From NCBI GenBank assembly GCA_009838845.1, contig VXRD01000022.1:68072-132071 (forward strand): 64,000 nt of DNA. The letters are read 5' to 3'. Source of the DNA: Gemmatimonadota bacterium (GTDB taxonomy: Bacteria > Latescibacterota > UBA2968). Below the pieces are notes generated by a model, which was given only the letters and a program-made list of their open reading frames with translations, had not been told where the DNA came from and searched no databases. The position numbers and the translations under genes are program-made. Shown one piece after another: positions 45,155-52,436 of this stretch (its first letter is position 1; every line of letters starts with the position of its first letter).

Positions 45155-46129
45155 TCAATTTGCTCCTTTAATTGATAAGAATTGGGCAATTTTGGGTGAG
45201 TGGTGGGTGAAGGTATGGTCAGCAACTGAAATCCAGTCGTCTCGCTTGCTCACCGAGTCCAAGGGCAACGGCTGATCTGATTCAAAATTCAAACGAAGAA
45301 CTTGCTTCGAATCAAGCGGACTCTCACCAAACAAAAGACAGAGCATGTTGTGGGCGTTTTCTGACTGGAGATTGAGGATCAGATCAATGAACTTACTTCG
45401 TTTCCAGCGGGTCACAAAGCCCCAGCCTTGCCAGCTACGAAGTAAACAGTCTCTGAATTTGTCTTCGCTCCGGGGATAGAACACTTTGCTTTTGCCGGTG
45501 CCGATGGAGAGCACTCTAATATCTTCGAGTGGAATTTTAAGTCGATAGTTAGCGTCAATAGCTGCCACCAGAGAAGGATTGTTGGCCCAGAGGCCCCCAT
45601 CAACAAGTCGGTATTTGTCGTCAATTACTACAGGATCGAAGTAGGTCGGTGCAGAGCAGGATGCCAAAACAGCATCCGACACGCGTACCTTACAATCTCT
45701 CGTAAATGTATTGTTATACTTGGATTTAAGGACATGTACACATCCGTTTCCAATGTCAACAGTAGGCAGGATGAGGGGAATCTCAACTTGCCCCAAGAGC
45801 GTATCACCCAGTTCTTTCTCAAGGAGTTCCTTGAGCTTCCGACTCGAATAGCGACTGGTAAATAATTTAAATGGATCGAAACGTGATCGAAGACGAGAGG
45901 TGAAGATCGCTCTGCCATGGGTCTCGTAAAACTTGGTTAGCTGCGCTGCGGTCAGATTACAGGCTAAGCCAGCGGCCAGAATTGCACCTGTGCTGGCGCC
46001 TGCCAGTATTCCAAATTGTTTTTGCCAATCAATCTGCCACTCCTCTTCCATTCTTTTTAGAATATGGGCTGCAAAAATTCCTCGGAATCCACCGCCATCG
46101 AAAGATAAAATATAGAATGGTGTACTCAT
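45155..46129 (-). CDS. capV: CBASS effector: patatin-like phospholipase (CapV-like)
   Basis: This 324-residue protein has the oxyanion motif DGGGFRG near the start, the nucleophile elbow GASTG (Ser46), and the catalytic Asp in VDGGLWANNP (Asp177). This is the patatin Ser-Asp dyad. In CBASS such enzymes are switched on by the cyclic nucleotide and degrade the cell's own membrane phospholipids. It is the first gene of the three-gene minus-strand operon. AGGAGG lies about ten bases upstream of the start. A divergent XRE gene lies beyond the shared promoter region. Confidence 0.88.
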   Translation of the reverse strand: MSTPFYILSFDGGGFRGIFAAHILKRMEEEWQIDWQKQFGILAGASTGAILAAGLACNLTAAQLTKFYETHGRAIFTSRLRSRFDPFKLFTSRYSSRKLKELLEKELGDTLLGQVEIPLILPTVDIGNGCVHVLKSKYNNTFTRDCKVRVSDAVLASCSAPTYFDPVVIDDKYRLVDGGLWANNPSLVAAIDANYRLKIPLEDIRVLSIGTGKSKVFYPRSEDKFRDCLLRSWQGWGFVTRWKRSKFIDLILNLQSENAHNMLCLLFGESPLDSKQVLRLNFESDQPLPLDSVSKRDDWISVADHTFTHHSPKIAQFLSIKGAN

Positions 46130-46174
46130 AAATTCCGTTTCCTCCTCTACTATCGCATCATAATGTTAGCCGAT

Positions 46175-46192
46175 TAACCACTTGCGGTTAAA
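46175..46192. promoter_or_regulatory. Candidate operator between CBASS and XRE-ImmA genes
   Basis: TTAACC (46175-46180) and GGTTAA (46187-46192) form a perfect six-base inverted repeat with a six-base spacer. It lies in the 149-base divergent space between capV and the XRE gene, a suitable place for an XRE dimer to act on either side. The link is an inference. Confidence 0.4.
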
Positions 46193-46278
46193 GCCTTTGT
46201 TGTGTTATCTTTGTATGTATTATAGAAAATACAGGATTTAAATATTTCCGTCAACTCTTTATTTCCGAAATCGACAAC

Positions 46279-46650
46279 ATGGAAAGAAAAAAATTAGCTA
46301 AACCATCTGAGGTCTTCAAGGATCGCCTACGATCGGCGCGTGAGAATCTCCGTCAAATGACCCAGGTTGATCTCGCTAGAGCAATCGGTCTGCCGCCAAG
46401 TTCCATTGCTCATTTCGAGAGTGGTAATAGAAAGCCCTCGTTTGATAATCTGCACAAGATAGCCAACGCGCTAAACGTGACGACCGATTATCTCGTTGGT
46501 CGAGCGGATGATCCAAACACCACCGCGTCGGCCGATCCGATCTATCGGCACGTTGCGAATCTCACAGACCAGAACCGCCGAACCGCCGAGGACTTTCTCC
46601 GTTTTCTCGCTGAACAAGACCGGAGGCAACGCGAGGGCGATCATCAATGA
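46279..46650 (+). CDS. XRE-family transcriptional regulator
   Basis: This 123-residue protein has a Cro/C1-type helix-turn-helix at about residues 14-72 (MTQVDLARAIGLPPSSIAHFESGNRKPSFDNL) and a short C-terminal helix. It overlaps the ImmA/IrrE-type gene as ATGA. In such pairs the protease cleaves the repressor to induce genes, as in ICEBs1 and some phages. It is divergent from the CBASS operon. The ribosome site is weak. Confidence 0.9.
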   Translation: MERKKLAKPSEVFKDRLRSARENLRQMTQVDLARAIGLPPSSIAHFESGNRKPSFDNLHKIANALNVTTDYLVGRADDPNTTASADPIYRHVANLTDQNRRTAEDFLRFLAEQDRRQREGDHQ

Positions 46651-47534
46651 GGAAAGTATCCAGCCATCGTCAGAAGTCGCTGGTGCGAAGAGCTGAACGG
46701 TTACTCCAGGACGAAAACCTTTTGGAGTTGCCTGTTGACCTTGAGGCTCTGTCCCAGACCCGCGGAATATTAATTCGGGAGATGGAGGCAGACGAGGAGG
46801 GAGTATCGGGCATGCTCCTGCGCCATGGTGACACATTTGGGATCCTATATTCTACTCAAATTCCGAACATAGGATTTCAGCGATTCAGTATCGCCCACGA
46901 ACTCGGTCACTACTTTATTGACGGTCATCTAGACCAAATTCCATTCGATGATAATGTGCATCGTTCACGGGCAGATTTCGTCTCCAATAATTATTACGAA
47001 CGCGAAGCTGACCACTTCGCCGCCGGTCTCTTGATGCCGATTACACCCGTTCGCAGGATTATTCACAGGTCTCCCAGCGGTCTTGGCGGCATCCAAGCTG
47101 TTCAGGAGGAAACGAATGCCTCTCTCACGGCCGCAGCTATCCGCTATGTTGGAATGACAGACGAGGCTGTGGCCATCATTGTCAGTAGCAATGGAATCGT
47201 CGATTATTGTTTTATGTCCGGGACTATGAAGTCATTAGAGGGAATAGATTGGTTACATAAGAATACGCTGGTCCCCTCAGACACCATTACAGAGTCTACT
47301 TGGAACAAATCGGAAGAAGAGCAGCGCGAGGCTTATGCCGAAGGTGAGATCGATATCACGGCTTGGTTTGGTGGCCGCAGGTCAGTTGCAGCAGGGGAGG
47401 AAGTAATCGGACTCGGAAGCTATGGTCGAGTACTAACTGTTCTGACTTGTCATGATCTAATTGATAATGACTATATAGACGAGGTCTCTGACGAGGCATT
47501 GGAGGAGAGTTGGACACCTCGGTTTCGGCGTTAA
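46647..47534 (+). CDS. ImmA/IrrE-family metallopeptidase
   Basis: This 295-residue protein has the zinc motif HELGH (in SIAHELGHYFI) and a downstream EREADHFAAGLLMP with the third ligand Glu. The N-terminal helices (LVRRAERLL) and a C-terminal region of about 130 residues flank the core. It is coupled to the XRE gene, suggesting that it cleaves that repressor in response to stress. A toxin-antitoxin pair follows after 20 bases. Confidence 0.9.
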   Translation: MRKVSSHRQKSLVRRAERLLQDENLLELPVDLEALSQTRGILIREMEADEEGVSGMLLRHGDTFGILYSTQIPNIGFQRFSIAHELGHYFIDGHLDQIPFDDNVHRSRADFVSNNYYEREADHFAAGLLMPITPVRRIIHRSPSGLGGIQAVQEETNASLTAAAIRYVGMTDEAVAIIVSSNGIVDYCFMSGTMKSLEGIDWLHKNTLVPSDTITESTWNKSEEEQREAYAEGEIDITAWFGGRRSVAAGEEVIGLGSYGRVLTVLTCHDLIDNDYIDEVSDEALEESWTPRFRR

Positions 47535-47554
47535 GCAACCGTTAGGCTATATCC

Positions 47555-47893
47555 ATGCATACTGTAGTGGAATTACCTGAATACATGCGTCAGGCAAAAC
47601 GGCTGCTATCGGAGAACGATGGTCAAGAGCTAATCAATTATCTGGCAGAGTACCCCCAAGCTGGGATTATCATGCGCGGTACAGGAGGAATCAGAAAGCT
47701 TCGTTGGTCACGCACGGGAACGGGTAAGCGCGGTGGTGTACGGGTTATCTACTACTACCATAATGAACAGATACCGATCTATCTCTTGACATTGTATAGC
47801 AAAGGAGTGAAAGACGATCTCACCTCCTCTGAGCGTCGTGCATTGCGAGAATTAGTCCAAACCTTAATCGAAACGGAGAGGCCCCATGAGTAG
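47555..47893 (+). CDS. RelE/HigB-type toxin
   Basis: This 112-residue protein has the RelE/ParE fold hallmarks: a leading alpha-helical pair, then GGIRKLRWSRTGTGKRGGVRVIYYYH and IYLLTLYSKG. The Arg-rich strand and Tyr are typical of ribosome-dependent mRNA interferases. Its stop overlaps the antitoxin start by eight bases. Toxin-first order is characteristic of HigBA-like modules. Confidence 0.88.
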   Translation: MHTVVELPEYMRQAKRLLSENDGQELINYLAEYPQAGIIMRGTGGIRKLRWSRTGTGKRGGVRVIYYYHNEQIPIYLLTLYSKGVKDDLTSSERRALRELVQTLIETERPHE

Positions 47894-48179
47894 CGTTTTT
47901 GAAAGCATCAAACAAGGATTAACAGAAGCAATTGAGCATGCGGCAGGCAAGGAAAGTGAGGCGGTTGTGCATTTCCCACGCACCCCTGATGTAAAATCCA
48001 TACGGGAGCAAGTCGGGATGACGCAAACGGCCTTTGCAACTACGTTTGGCGTTAGCCTCAGTACGCTACGTCGCTGGGAGCGCGGTGAGCGCACCCCTCA
48101 GGGACCTGCACGGATGTTGCTACATTTGGTAGCCCACGAACCTCAAGCGGTTTTGCAGGCGTTGGAGAAAGTGCGTTGA
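47886..48179 (+). CDS. HigA-type XRE antitoxin
   Basis: This 97-residue protein has a C-terminal helix-turn-helix (VGMTQTAFATTFGVSLSTLRRWERGERTP) and a variable N-terminus (ESIKQGLTEAIEHAAGK) as expected for toxin binding. It overlaps the toxin gene upstream. It should repress the operon with the toxin as corepressor. Confidence 0.88.
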   Translation: MSSVFESIKQGLTEAIEHAAGKESEAVVHFPRTPDVKSIREQVGMTQTAFATTFGVSLSTLRRWERGERTPQGPARMLLHLVAHEPQAVLQALEKVR

Positions 48180-48349
48180 ACGACCGACCAGCATCGCGTC
48201 TCGTTACCTATCACGAGGCGAAACCAAGCATGTTTGGCAGGGACCGGGACAAAATTCGCATCCTCGGCGACATCATTGAACCGATCGGCGTAACGTGGGA
48301 GGCAGAAAAGGGGAAAACGTGGGAGGGGAAAGACGATTCAATCCAATAG
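48176..48349 (+). CDS. Small open frame after the antitoxin, unrecognised
   Basis: A 57-codon frame begins with TTG overlapping the antitoxin stop and ends at TAG 48347-48349. It reads like a coding stretch (DRDKIRILGDIIEPIGV) but matches no family known to me. The 3' part holds a direct repeat of AACGTGGGAGG. It could be a gene fragment or chance frame. Confidence 0.22.
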   Translation: MNDRPASRLVTYHEAKPSMFGRDRDKIRILGDIIEPIGVTWEAEKGKTWEGKDDSIQ

Positions 48350-48378
48350 AATTACTGTTCCAAAGCCCTATAGCTATT

Positions 48379-48576
48379 ATGACTATCAATACGACTCACT
48401 GGGATTCAGCCGAGTACCTCAAAACTGAAGAAGATGTGCAGTTGTACCTGGAAGCGTGCCTTGAAGAAGCTGGTGATGACCCCGCTTTTATAGCCCATGC
48501 AATGGATGTAATTAATCGCTCGAGACTGGGTAACTCCAGGAGACCCCGACAAACAAAAAGAGGCGATTATGATTAG
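48379..48576 (+). pseudogene. Truncated addiction-module antitoxin (HigA-like helix-turn-helix part lost)
   Basis: The 65 residues begin MTINTTHWDSAEYLKTEEDVQLYLEACLEEAG-like, as in a common family of addiction-module antidotes whose typical length is near 100. After MDVINRSRL, where the helix-turn-helix should follow, the sequence is unrelated (GNSRRPRQTKRG) and stops. No toxin of the matching kind lies upstream. It overlaps the HicB-like start by eight bases. Confidence 0.55.
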
Positions 48577-48742
48577 AAGTTTCACATTGGATTTTTGGAT
48601 AGACGATAGTTGGTATGTTGGGAAACTACGTGAGGTTTCCGGTGTATTCAGTCAGGGTGCAAACCTGGAAGAATTAAAAATAAACATCAAAGACGCTTAT
48701 GATCTAATGATGGCAGAAACAACGCAGAGGATAGATTCCTAA
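48569..48742 (+). CDS. Short HicB-like antitoxin without HicA
   Basis: This 57-residue protein contains DDSWYVGKLREVSGVFSQGANLEEL and DAYDLMM, the HicB partial RNase-H-like fold. HicB chains this short often have lost or never had the helix-turn-helix. The matching HicA toxin gene is not visible on either side. The upstream frame is also open (WVTPGDPDKQKEA), so the true start may be earlier. Confidence 0.6.
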   Translation: MIRSFTLDFWIDDSWYVGKLREVSGVFSQGANLEELKINIKDAYDLMMAETTQRIDS

Positions 48743-48828
48743 CAATGTATCATAAATGCCCGACATTATACTCATTCGCATCCTGCGTTCAACACAGCAT
48801 CATCGCCAAGGTCAATTGCCAATCTCTT

Positions 48829-49236
48829 CTATATCCACGATGGCCCGGGGCGAACAAAAATCCCATCCCTTCCTATAAATGTGGTATCGTTGTTGCCTGA
48901 GTGAGCTTGGACGAACTCTTCAGCGTCTTGGGAACAGAGATAATCTACAATTTTCAAGACATTTTTCGCTCGAGAATCTGATGTTAGAATCTCTTGCACC
49001 TGAGAATCTAATCCCACGGCCAAATCTACTTCCTCAAGATTAACAAAATTTCTCTCTCTCACCCTCACATCATCTGTTTCTCGGATTGTTGCCGTACTGT
49101 TTTTCATAAGGGAAACAAAAGGTTGATAATAGGATTCCAGAAATTGATCTTTTCCGCTTGAAATTTCAAAATCGGTGTCTGTTGAATCAATCTCGCCTGA
49201 ACCTTCCAGGTGGGTATTATGTATTGAAGTGAACAT
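48829..49236 (-). CDS. Hypothetical acidic protein
   Basis: The frame encodes 135 residues, acidic and hydrophilic, with no signal peptide or membrane helix and no recognised domain. Near its C-terminus is NNDTTFIGRDGIFVRPGPSWI-like sequence. No purine-rich ribosome site precedes ATG 49236. It may be a real divergent neighbour of the SDH-type protease gene across the iteron array, or a fragment. Confidence 0.35.
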   Translation of the reverse strand: MFTSIHNTHLEGSGEIDSTDTDFEISSGKDQFLESYYQPFVSLMKNSTATIRETDDVRVRERNFVNLEEVDLAVGLDSQVQEILTSDSRAKNVLKIVDYLCSQDAEEFVQAHSGNNDTTFIGRDGIFVRPGPSWI

Positions 49237-49264
49237 GGGGCTTATGGAGGATAGTGACTATGAG

Positions 49265-49347
49265 ATGTACCGAATAATCCGAAACTTTCATCTGTACTGA
49301 GTCGTCTGTACTTTAGACGTGTACTCAGAAACTTGTACTTTTGTCTA
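49265..49347. repeat. TGTACT iteron array
   Basis: TGTACT occurs at 49293, 49307, 49320 and 49334, that is at 14, 13 and 14 base steps, and a related TGTACC lies 28 bases before the first. The middle also contains an imperfect inverted repeat (CTGAGT..CGTCT against AGACG..ACTCAG). It lies between the minus-strand hypothetical gene and the SDH-type protease gene. This looks like a cooperative operator or iteron set. Confidence 0.6.
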
Positions 49348-49567
49348 AAAAAAGTGCTTGATCAGATGGATTTCATCATTTAGATTAATCGCATATCCCG
49401 ACAAAAAAGCCCAATGCAAGAAGATGAAGTGAGGACATTTTCTTGATTTTTGAGAAACAGAGAGGGTAAGATGTTGCTCTTTCCTTTCCCTCCTGACACA
49501 GAAATTGCCCTGCGTTTCTTGAAAACGTAGGACTAAATGTGTTTCTTTCTCTGGAGGAATTAGCTCT

Positions 49568-50566
49568 GTGTACATTGCTGACATATATCCTGGTGAAGAA
49601 AAGGCAATAGACGAGCCAGTTGCTTCTCTGTTATCTCAACTACAAGATTTATTCGACGGTTCTCCCTTGTGGTTGATTTTGCAGTCAGACATTTTAGATA
49701 AGGATGCCAATAATTTAGACTGGCTTTCTGACGATTTATTTGACCAATTCTTAAACAAAAGCAGCCAAATATCTTCTAAAAACCCAGCATTACTGTTGAT
49801 AGATTCACCTGGCGGATATTCTCGTGTAGCATATAGGATTTCTCGTCTTTTCAATCGGCGTGCAGGTTTTATTGCAATTATACCGCGTTACGCAAAAAGT
49901 GCATCTACACTTTTGTCGCTTGGATCTGAATATATTTATATGGGTAAAGATGCCGAATTGGGGCCATTAGACGCCCAATTACCTGACGTTGACAGAGAAG
50001 GTATTATTTCGGCACTTGATGAGGTTCACGCTCTCGAACAATTAAATAATAATGCACTCTCAATCTGTATCGACACATTGAACCAACTGTTAGAAGCGAC
50101 CAGAAAAAAAACAGAGTTTGTCCTGCCTCATGCACTCGAATATTCAGCTAATTTTGTCCGGCCTTTGCTTGAAAACGTTGATGCTGTTCATTATACACAA
50201 ATGGCGCGAGTTTTACGTGTAGCAGAAGATTACGCTATTCGTTTACTAATATTAGGCCAGAAACACTCTTTCGACAATGCAAGGGCTATCGCACGGTTTT
50301 TGGTACAAAGATACGCTGAACACGAGTTTGCTATTGATTACCGAGAAGCTGATGGACTCAACTTAAAAGTAAAGATGGCATCGCCAAAGTTAAGCGAAAT
50401 TTTTACAGAGCTAATTCCATACCTAAATGGTGGAATAAATTTAGTGGGACAATTTACAAAGAAAGAAGAACCACAAAACAATAACAAAATTTCAAATACC
50501 AAAAAAGCCAAAAAAACCGCCAAGACACCCAAAAAGCCATCTAAAACTGTGAGGAGTAAAACATGA
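49568..50566 (+). CDS. SDH-type (SppA/ClpP-fold) serine protease-like protein
   Basis: This 332-residue protein has the ClpP/crotonase-like core LLIDSPGGYSRVAYRISRLF, the oxyanion glycines, and RYAKSASTLLSLGSEYIYMG with the likely nucleophile Ser. AELGPLDAQL matches the family's dimer segment. This is the serine-dehydrogenase-proteinase family (SDH_sah). No N-terminal membrane helix is evident; the C-terminus is Lys-rich and disordered (KKAKKTAKTPKKPSK). GTG 49568 has GGAGG ten bases upstream. The stop overlaps the next small gene as ATGA. The role is unknown. Confidence 0.75.
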   Translation: MYIADIYPGEEKAIDEPVASLLSQLQDLFDGSPLWLILQSDILDKDANNLDWLSDDLFDQFLNKSSQISSKNPALLLIDSPGGYSRVAYRISRLFNRRAGFIAIIPRYAKSASTLLSLGSEYIYMGKDAELGPLDAQLPDVDREGIISALDEVHALEQLNNNALSICIDTLNQLLEATRKKTEFVLPHALEYSANFVRPLLENVDAVHYTQMARVLRVAEDYAIRLLILGQKHSFDNARAIARFLVQRYAEHEFAIDYREADGLNLKVKMASPKLSEIFTELIPYLNGGINLVGQFTKKEEPQNNNKISNTKKAKKTAKTPKKPSKTVRSKT

Positions 50567-50712
50567 ATGCCCAACATCCTACCCCGTTAAATGAAATGCC
50601 ATCACCACGAAACGAACTCAAATCCACACTTCGGCCAGCACCCTTTCTTGTGCCTGATCCGCCCCGGCCTCCGATGCCTAAGCCAGAAGATGAAAGAGAT
50701 TCGACTGATTAA
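50563..50712 (+). CDS. Small proline-rich peptide coupled to the SDH-type protease
   Basis: A 49-residue frame begins at ATG 50563, which overlaps the protease stop as ATGA. It is rich in Pro, Asn and charged residues (RPAPFLVPDPPRPPMPKP), has no membrane helix, and ends just before the terminator. It is too short for standard gene finders. Coupling suggests a partner, adaptor or inhibitor for the protease; this is an inference. Confidence 0.55.
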   Translation: MNAQHPTPLNEMPSPRNELKSTLRPAPFLVPDPPRPPMPKPEDERDSTD

Positions 50713-50752
50713 AATAATGCCCAAATGCGCAGTAAAAACGCTTGCATTTCAG

Positions 50753-50798
50753 GGGTTACGATGTTATCTTATAGCAAATCGTAACCCTTTATTTTTTG
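50753..50798 (+). terminator. Terminator after the SDH-type operon
   Basis: GGGTTACGAT (50753-50762) pairs with ATCGTAACCC (50778-50787) around a 15-base loop, followed by a T-rich tract. The GGGTTACG stem matches those at 3241 and, nearly, 528. Confidence 0.8.
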
Positions 50799-50799
50799 G

Positions 50800-51105
50800 T
50801 TACATACAGAAAAAAAGAAGGGGCTTACGTCCGTTTTCAGAGGGATCAAGGCTCTTATAAGCGTCCGTTTTGATGAATTCTCCTTGAGGGGATAAACCTA
50901 AATTAGCCTTGAGTATAGCGGTCCGGTAGATTATCTCTAAAAACGAGTGATAACCATGTCGAATTACATCCTCCCAACTTTTACGTCCTACAGTAATACC
51001 AGCCCAGATCAACTCGGCCCACGTAACGTCTATCGAATGAGAGCCATTGAGGCACTCCCCTAAATCGGGGGAAAATCCTTTTGCGGTGTAATTGAGCTTC
51101 GGCAT
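50800..51105 (-). CDS. Hypothetical protein, probably C-terminally truncated
   Basis: The frame encodes 101 residues with a good ribosome site (AGGAAATAAG) before ATG 51105. The middle (ITVGRKSWEDVIRHGYHSFLEIIYRTAILKANLGL) looks natural, and no domain is recognised. After LDPSE the sequence becomes low-complexity and ends within the neighbouring terminator region, which suggests a broken 3' end. Positions 51106-51219 hold nothing else recognisable. Confidence 0.4.
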   Translation of the reverse strand: MPKLNYTAKGFSPDLGECLNGSHSIDVTWAELIWAGITVGRKSWEDVIRHGYHSFLEIIYRTAILKANLGLSPQGEFIKTDAYKSLDPSENGRKPLLFFCM

Positions 51106-51219
51106 CTTATTTCCTAAAATATTTTCAATAGCAGTAGTTTATCCAGGGTTCAGAGACAGACAGCATTTGGGACTTTTGAAAGCATAAGCAGACGGATTAT
51201 TTTGTCAAATAACTCGCAT

Positions 51220-51447
51220 CTACACCGCGGTCAATTCGGGAATGTGCTCTTCCTCATATCTCTCAATCAGCACACCAATAACTTCCATCATTGAGGCGAG
51301 GGGGTGATCTTCATTCTCGCCTATCACATCAATCAAATCATCCAGTATAGCCACAAGCCGTTGATATTCGCTCTCATCATGAGGAACGAACACAACAGGA
51401 GTTAGCACGGGCCATACATCCTGAGCAGTTCGTATTTCCGATACCAT
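51220..51447 (-). CDS. HigA-like antitoxin N-terminal domain, orphan
   Basis: This 75-residue protein carries YQRLVAILDDLIDVIGENEDHPLASMMEVIGVLIERYEEEHIP, the helical N-terminal part seen in many HigA-type antitoxins before their helix-turn-helix. The helix-turn-helix is absent and no toxin gene is adjacent. It could be a stand-alone antidote domain or a remnant. Confidence 0.6.
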   Translation of the reverse strand: MVSEIRTAQDVWPVLTPVVFVPHDESEYQRLVAILDDLIDVIGENEDHPLASMMEVIGVLIERYEEEHIPELTAV

Positions 51448-51537
51448 AATCTACTCTTTCCCTTTATCGGACTCGTCATGCGTCAAAACCGCACGAATGT
51501 AATTTTCTGTCGGTTGTAATGTATTGCTCCGATATCC

Positions 51538-51632
51538 ACATTGCAAGGATTCGCTTTGAACCTCAACGAACTATTTTAAGTGCTCATTGAAATCAAATAC
51601 CTTGACAAAAGTTAAAAATCGGCTATTTCTTA
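51538..51632 (+). pseudogene. Remnant of a second Uma2 gene 3' end
   Basis: The 13 codons ACA-TTG...TTT-TAA (51538-51579) encode TLQGFALNLNELF-stop, nearly the C-terminus of the intact Uma2 protein (TLQGFTLSLDDIF). The bases after the stop also match: CTTGACAA, a TTAAAAA run and CGGCTATTT, the left arm of the terminator behind the intact gene. Upstream the frame is soon closed, so only the end of a lost copy remains. Confidence 0.75.
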
Positions 51633-51750
51633 GATGGATGTAATCAATCGCTTGAGCCAAAAATATGAGCCATTTTGCGAGTATCAAACAGAAGTGATTG
51701 AACACGAGGCAGGCCATGTAAGCAACGCACCATCAGAGGGGACTATAACC

Positions 51751-52299
51751 ATGGCTATTCCAAATCCCACCATCAAATTTACCTACGAAGATTATCTGAA
51801 CACGCCGGACGACAAGCGTTACGAACTTTTGGACGGAGAGTTGGTTATGCCCCCTGCACCGGGAGAAAGTCATCAAAACGTGTCCGCCATGCTCGGATGG
51901 AAATTGACTCAGTTCGCGGTTGAGAATCGCATGGGGCGGGTCTATCACGCGCCCTTCGACGTGGTGCTGTCGAACATGGATGTGGTGCAACCCGACTTGA
52001 TCTTCGTCTCCAATGAGCGCGCTGCTATCATCACTCCCGCAAATATTCAAGGCGCACCAGACCTCGTTGTCGAAATCCTATCTCCTTCCACAGCCGCACG
52101 CGATAAGACCTTCAAGCGCAGCCTGTATGCCAAGCACGGCATAACCGAGTACTGGATGGTCGATCTCACCGAAAAAACCATAACAATCCTGCGCCTCGGC
52201 GAGCGCGAATTCGAGGTTGTCGATACCTACGGCGAAGGGGAAATATTGACTTCACCCACATTGCAAGGATTCACTTTGAGCCTCGACGACATATTTTAA
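51751..52299 (+). CDS. Uma2-family endonuclease-like protein
   Basis: This 182-residue protein has the Uma2/PD-(D/E)XK fold: FTYEDYLNTPDDKRYELLDGEL, VVQPDLIFVS with the active Asp, and DLVVEILSPST with the active Glu. RDKTFKRSLYAKHGITEYWMVD follows. ATG 51751 has GAGGGG upstream; an upstream ATG at 51634 would add an unrelated 39-residue head. Members occur in many copies in environmental genomes and their role is unclear. A remnant of a second copy lies just before it. Confidence 0.88.
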   Translation: MAIPNPTIKFTYEDYLNTPDDKRYELLDGELVMPPAPGESHQNVSAMLGWKLTQFAVENRMGRVYHAPFDVVLSNMDVVQPDLIFVSNERAAIITPANIQGAPDLVVEILSPSTAARDKTFKRSLYAKHGITEYWMVDLTEKTITILRLGEREFEVVDTYGEGEILTSPTLQGFTLSLDDIF

Positions 52300-52325
52300 G
52301 ACAGCCTTGACAACATTAAAAAGTT

Positions 52326-52366
52326 CGGCTATTTTGCAATCCCACTGCAAAATAGCCGCTTTTTTC
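52326..52366 (+). terminator. Terminator after the Uma2 gene
   Basis: CGGCTATTTTGCA (52326-52338) pairs perfectly over 13 bases with TGCAAAATAGCCG (52346-52358), followed by CTTTTTT. The left arm is duplicated at about 51624 behind the Uma2 remnant. Confidence 0.92.
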
Positions 52367-52436
52367 TACCCCAAATGTATATTACCCGCACTCTTGAATC
52401 CTTTGTCGCATCTTCCCAATTTCCCTTCTCATCTTA

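Noticed and set aside
49345..49584. 79-codon minus-strand frame before the SDH-type gene
   Set aside because: It overlaps the start of the protease gene, is His/Lys/Phe-rich without a domain, and has no ribosome site. The bases upstream of it hold the iteron array.
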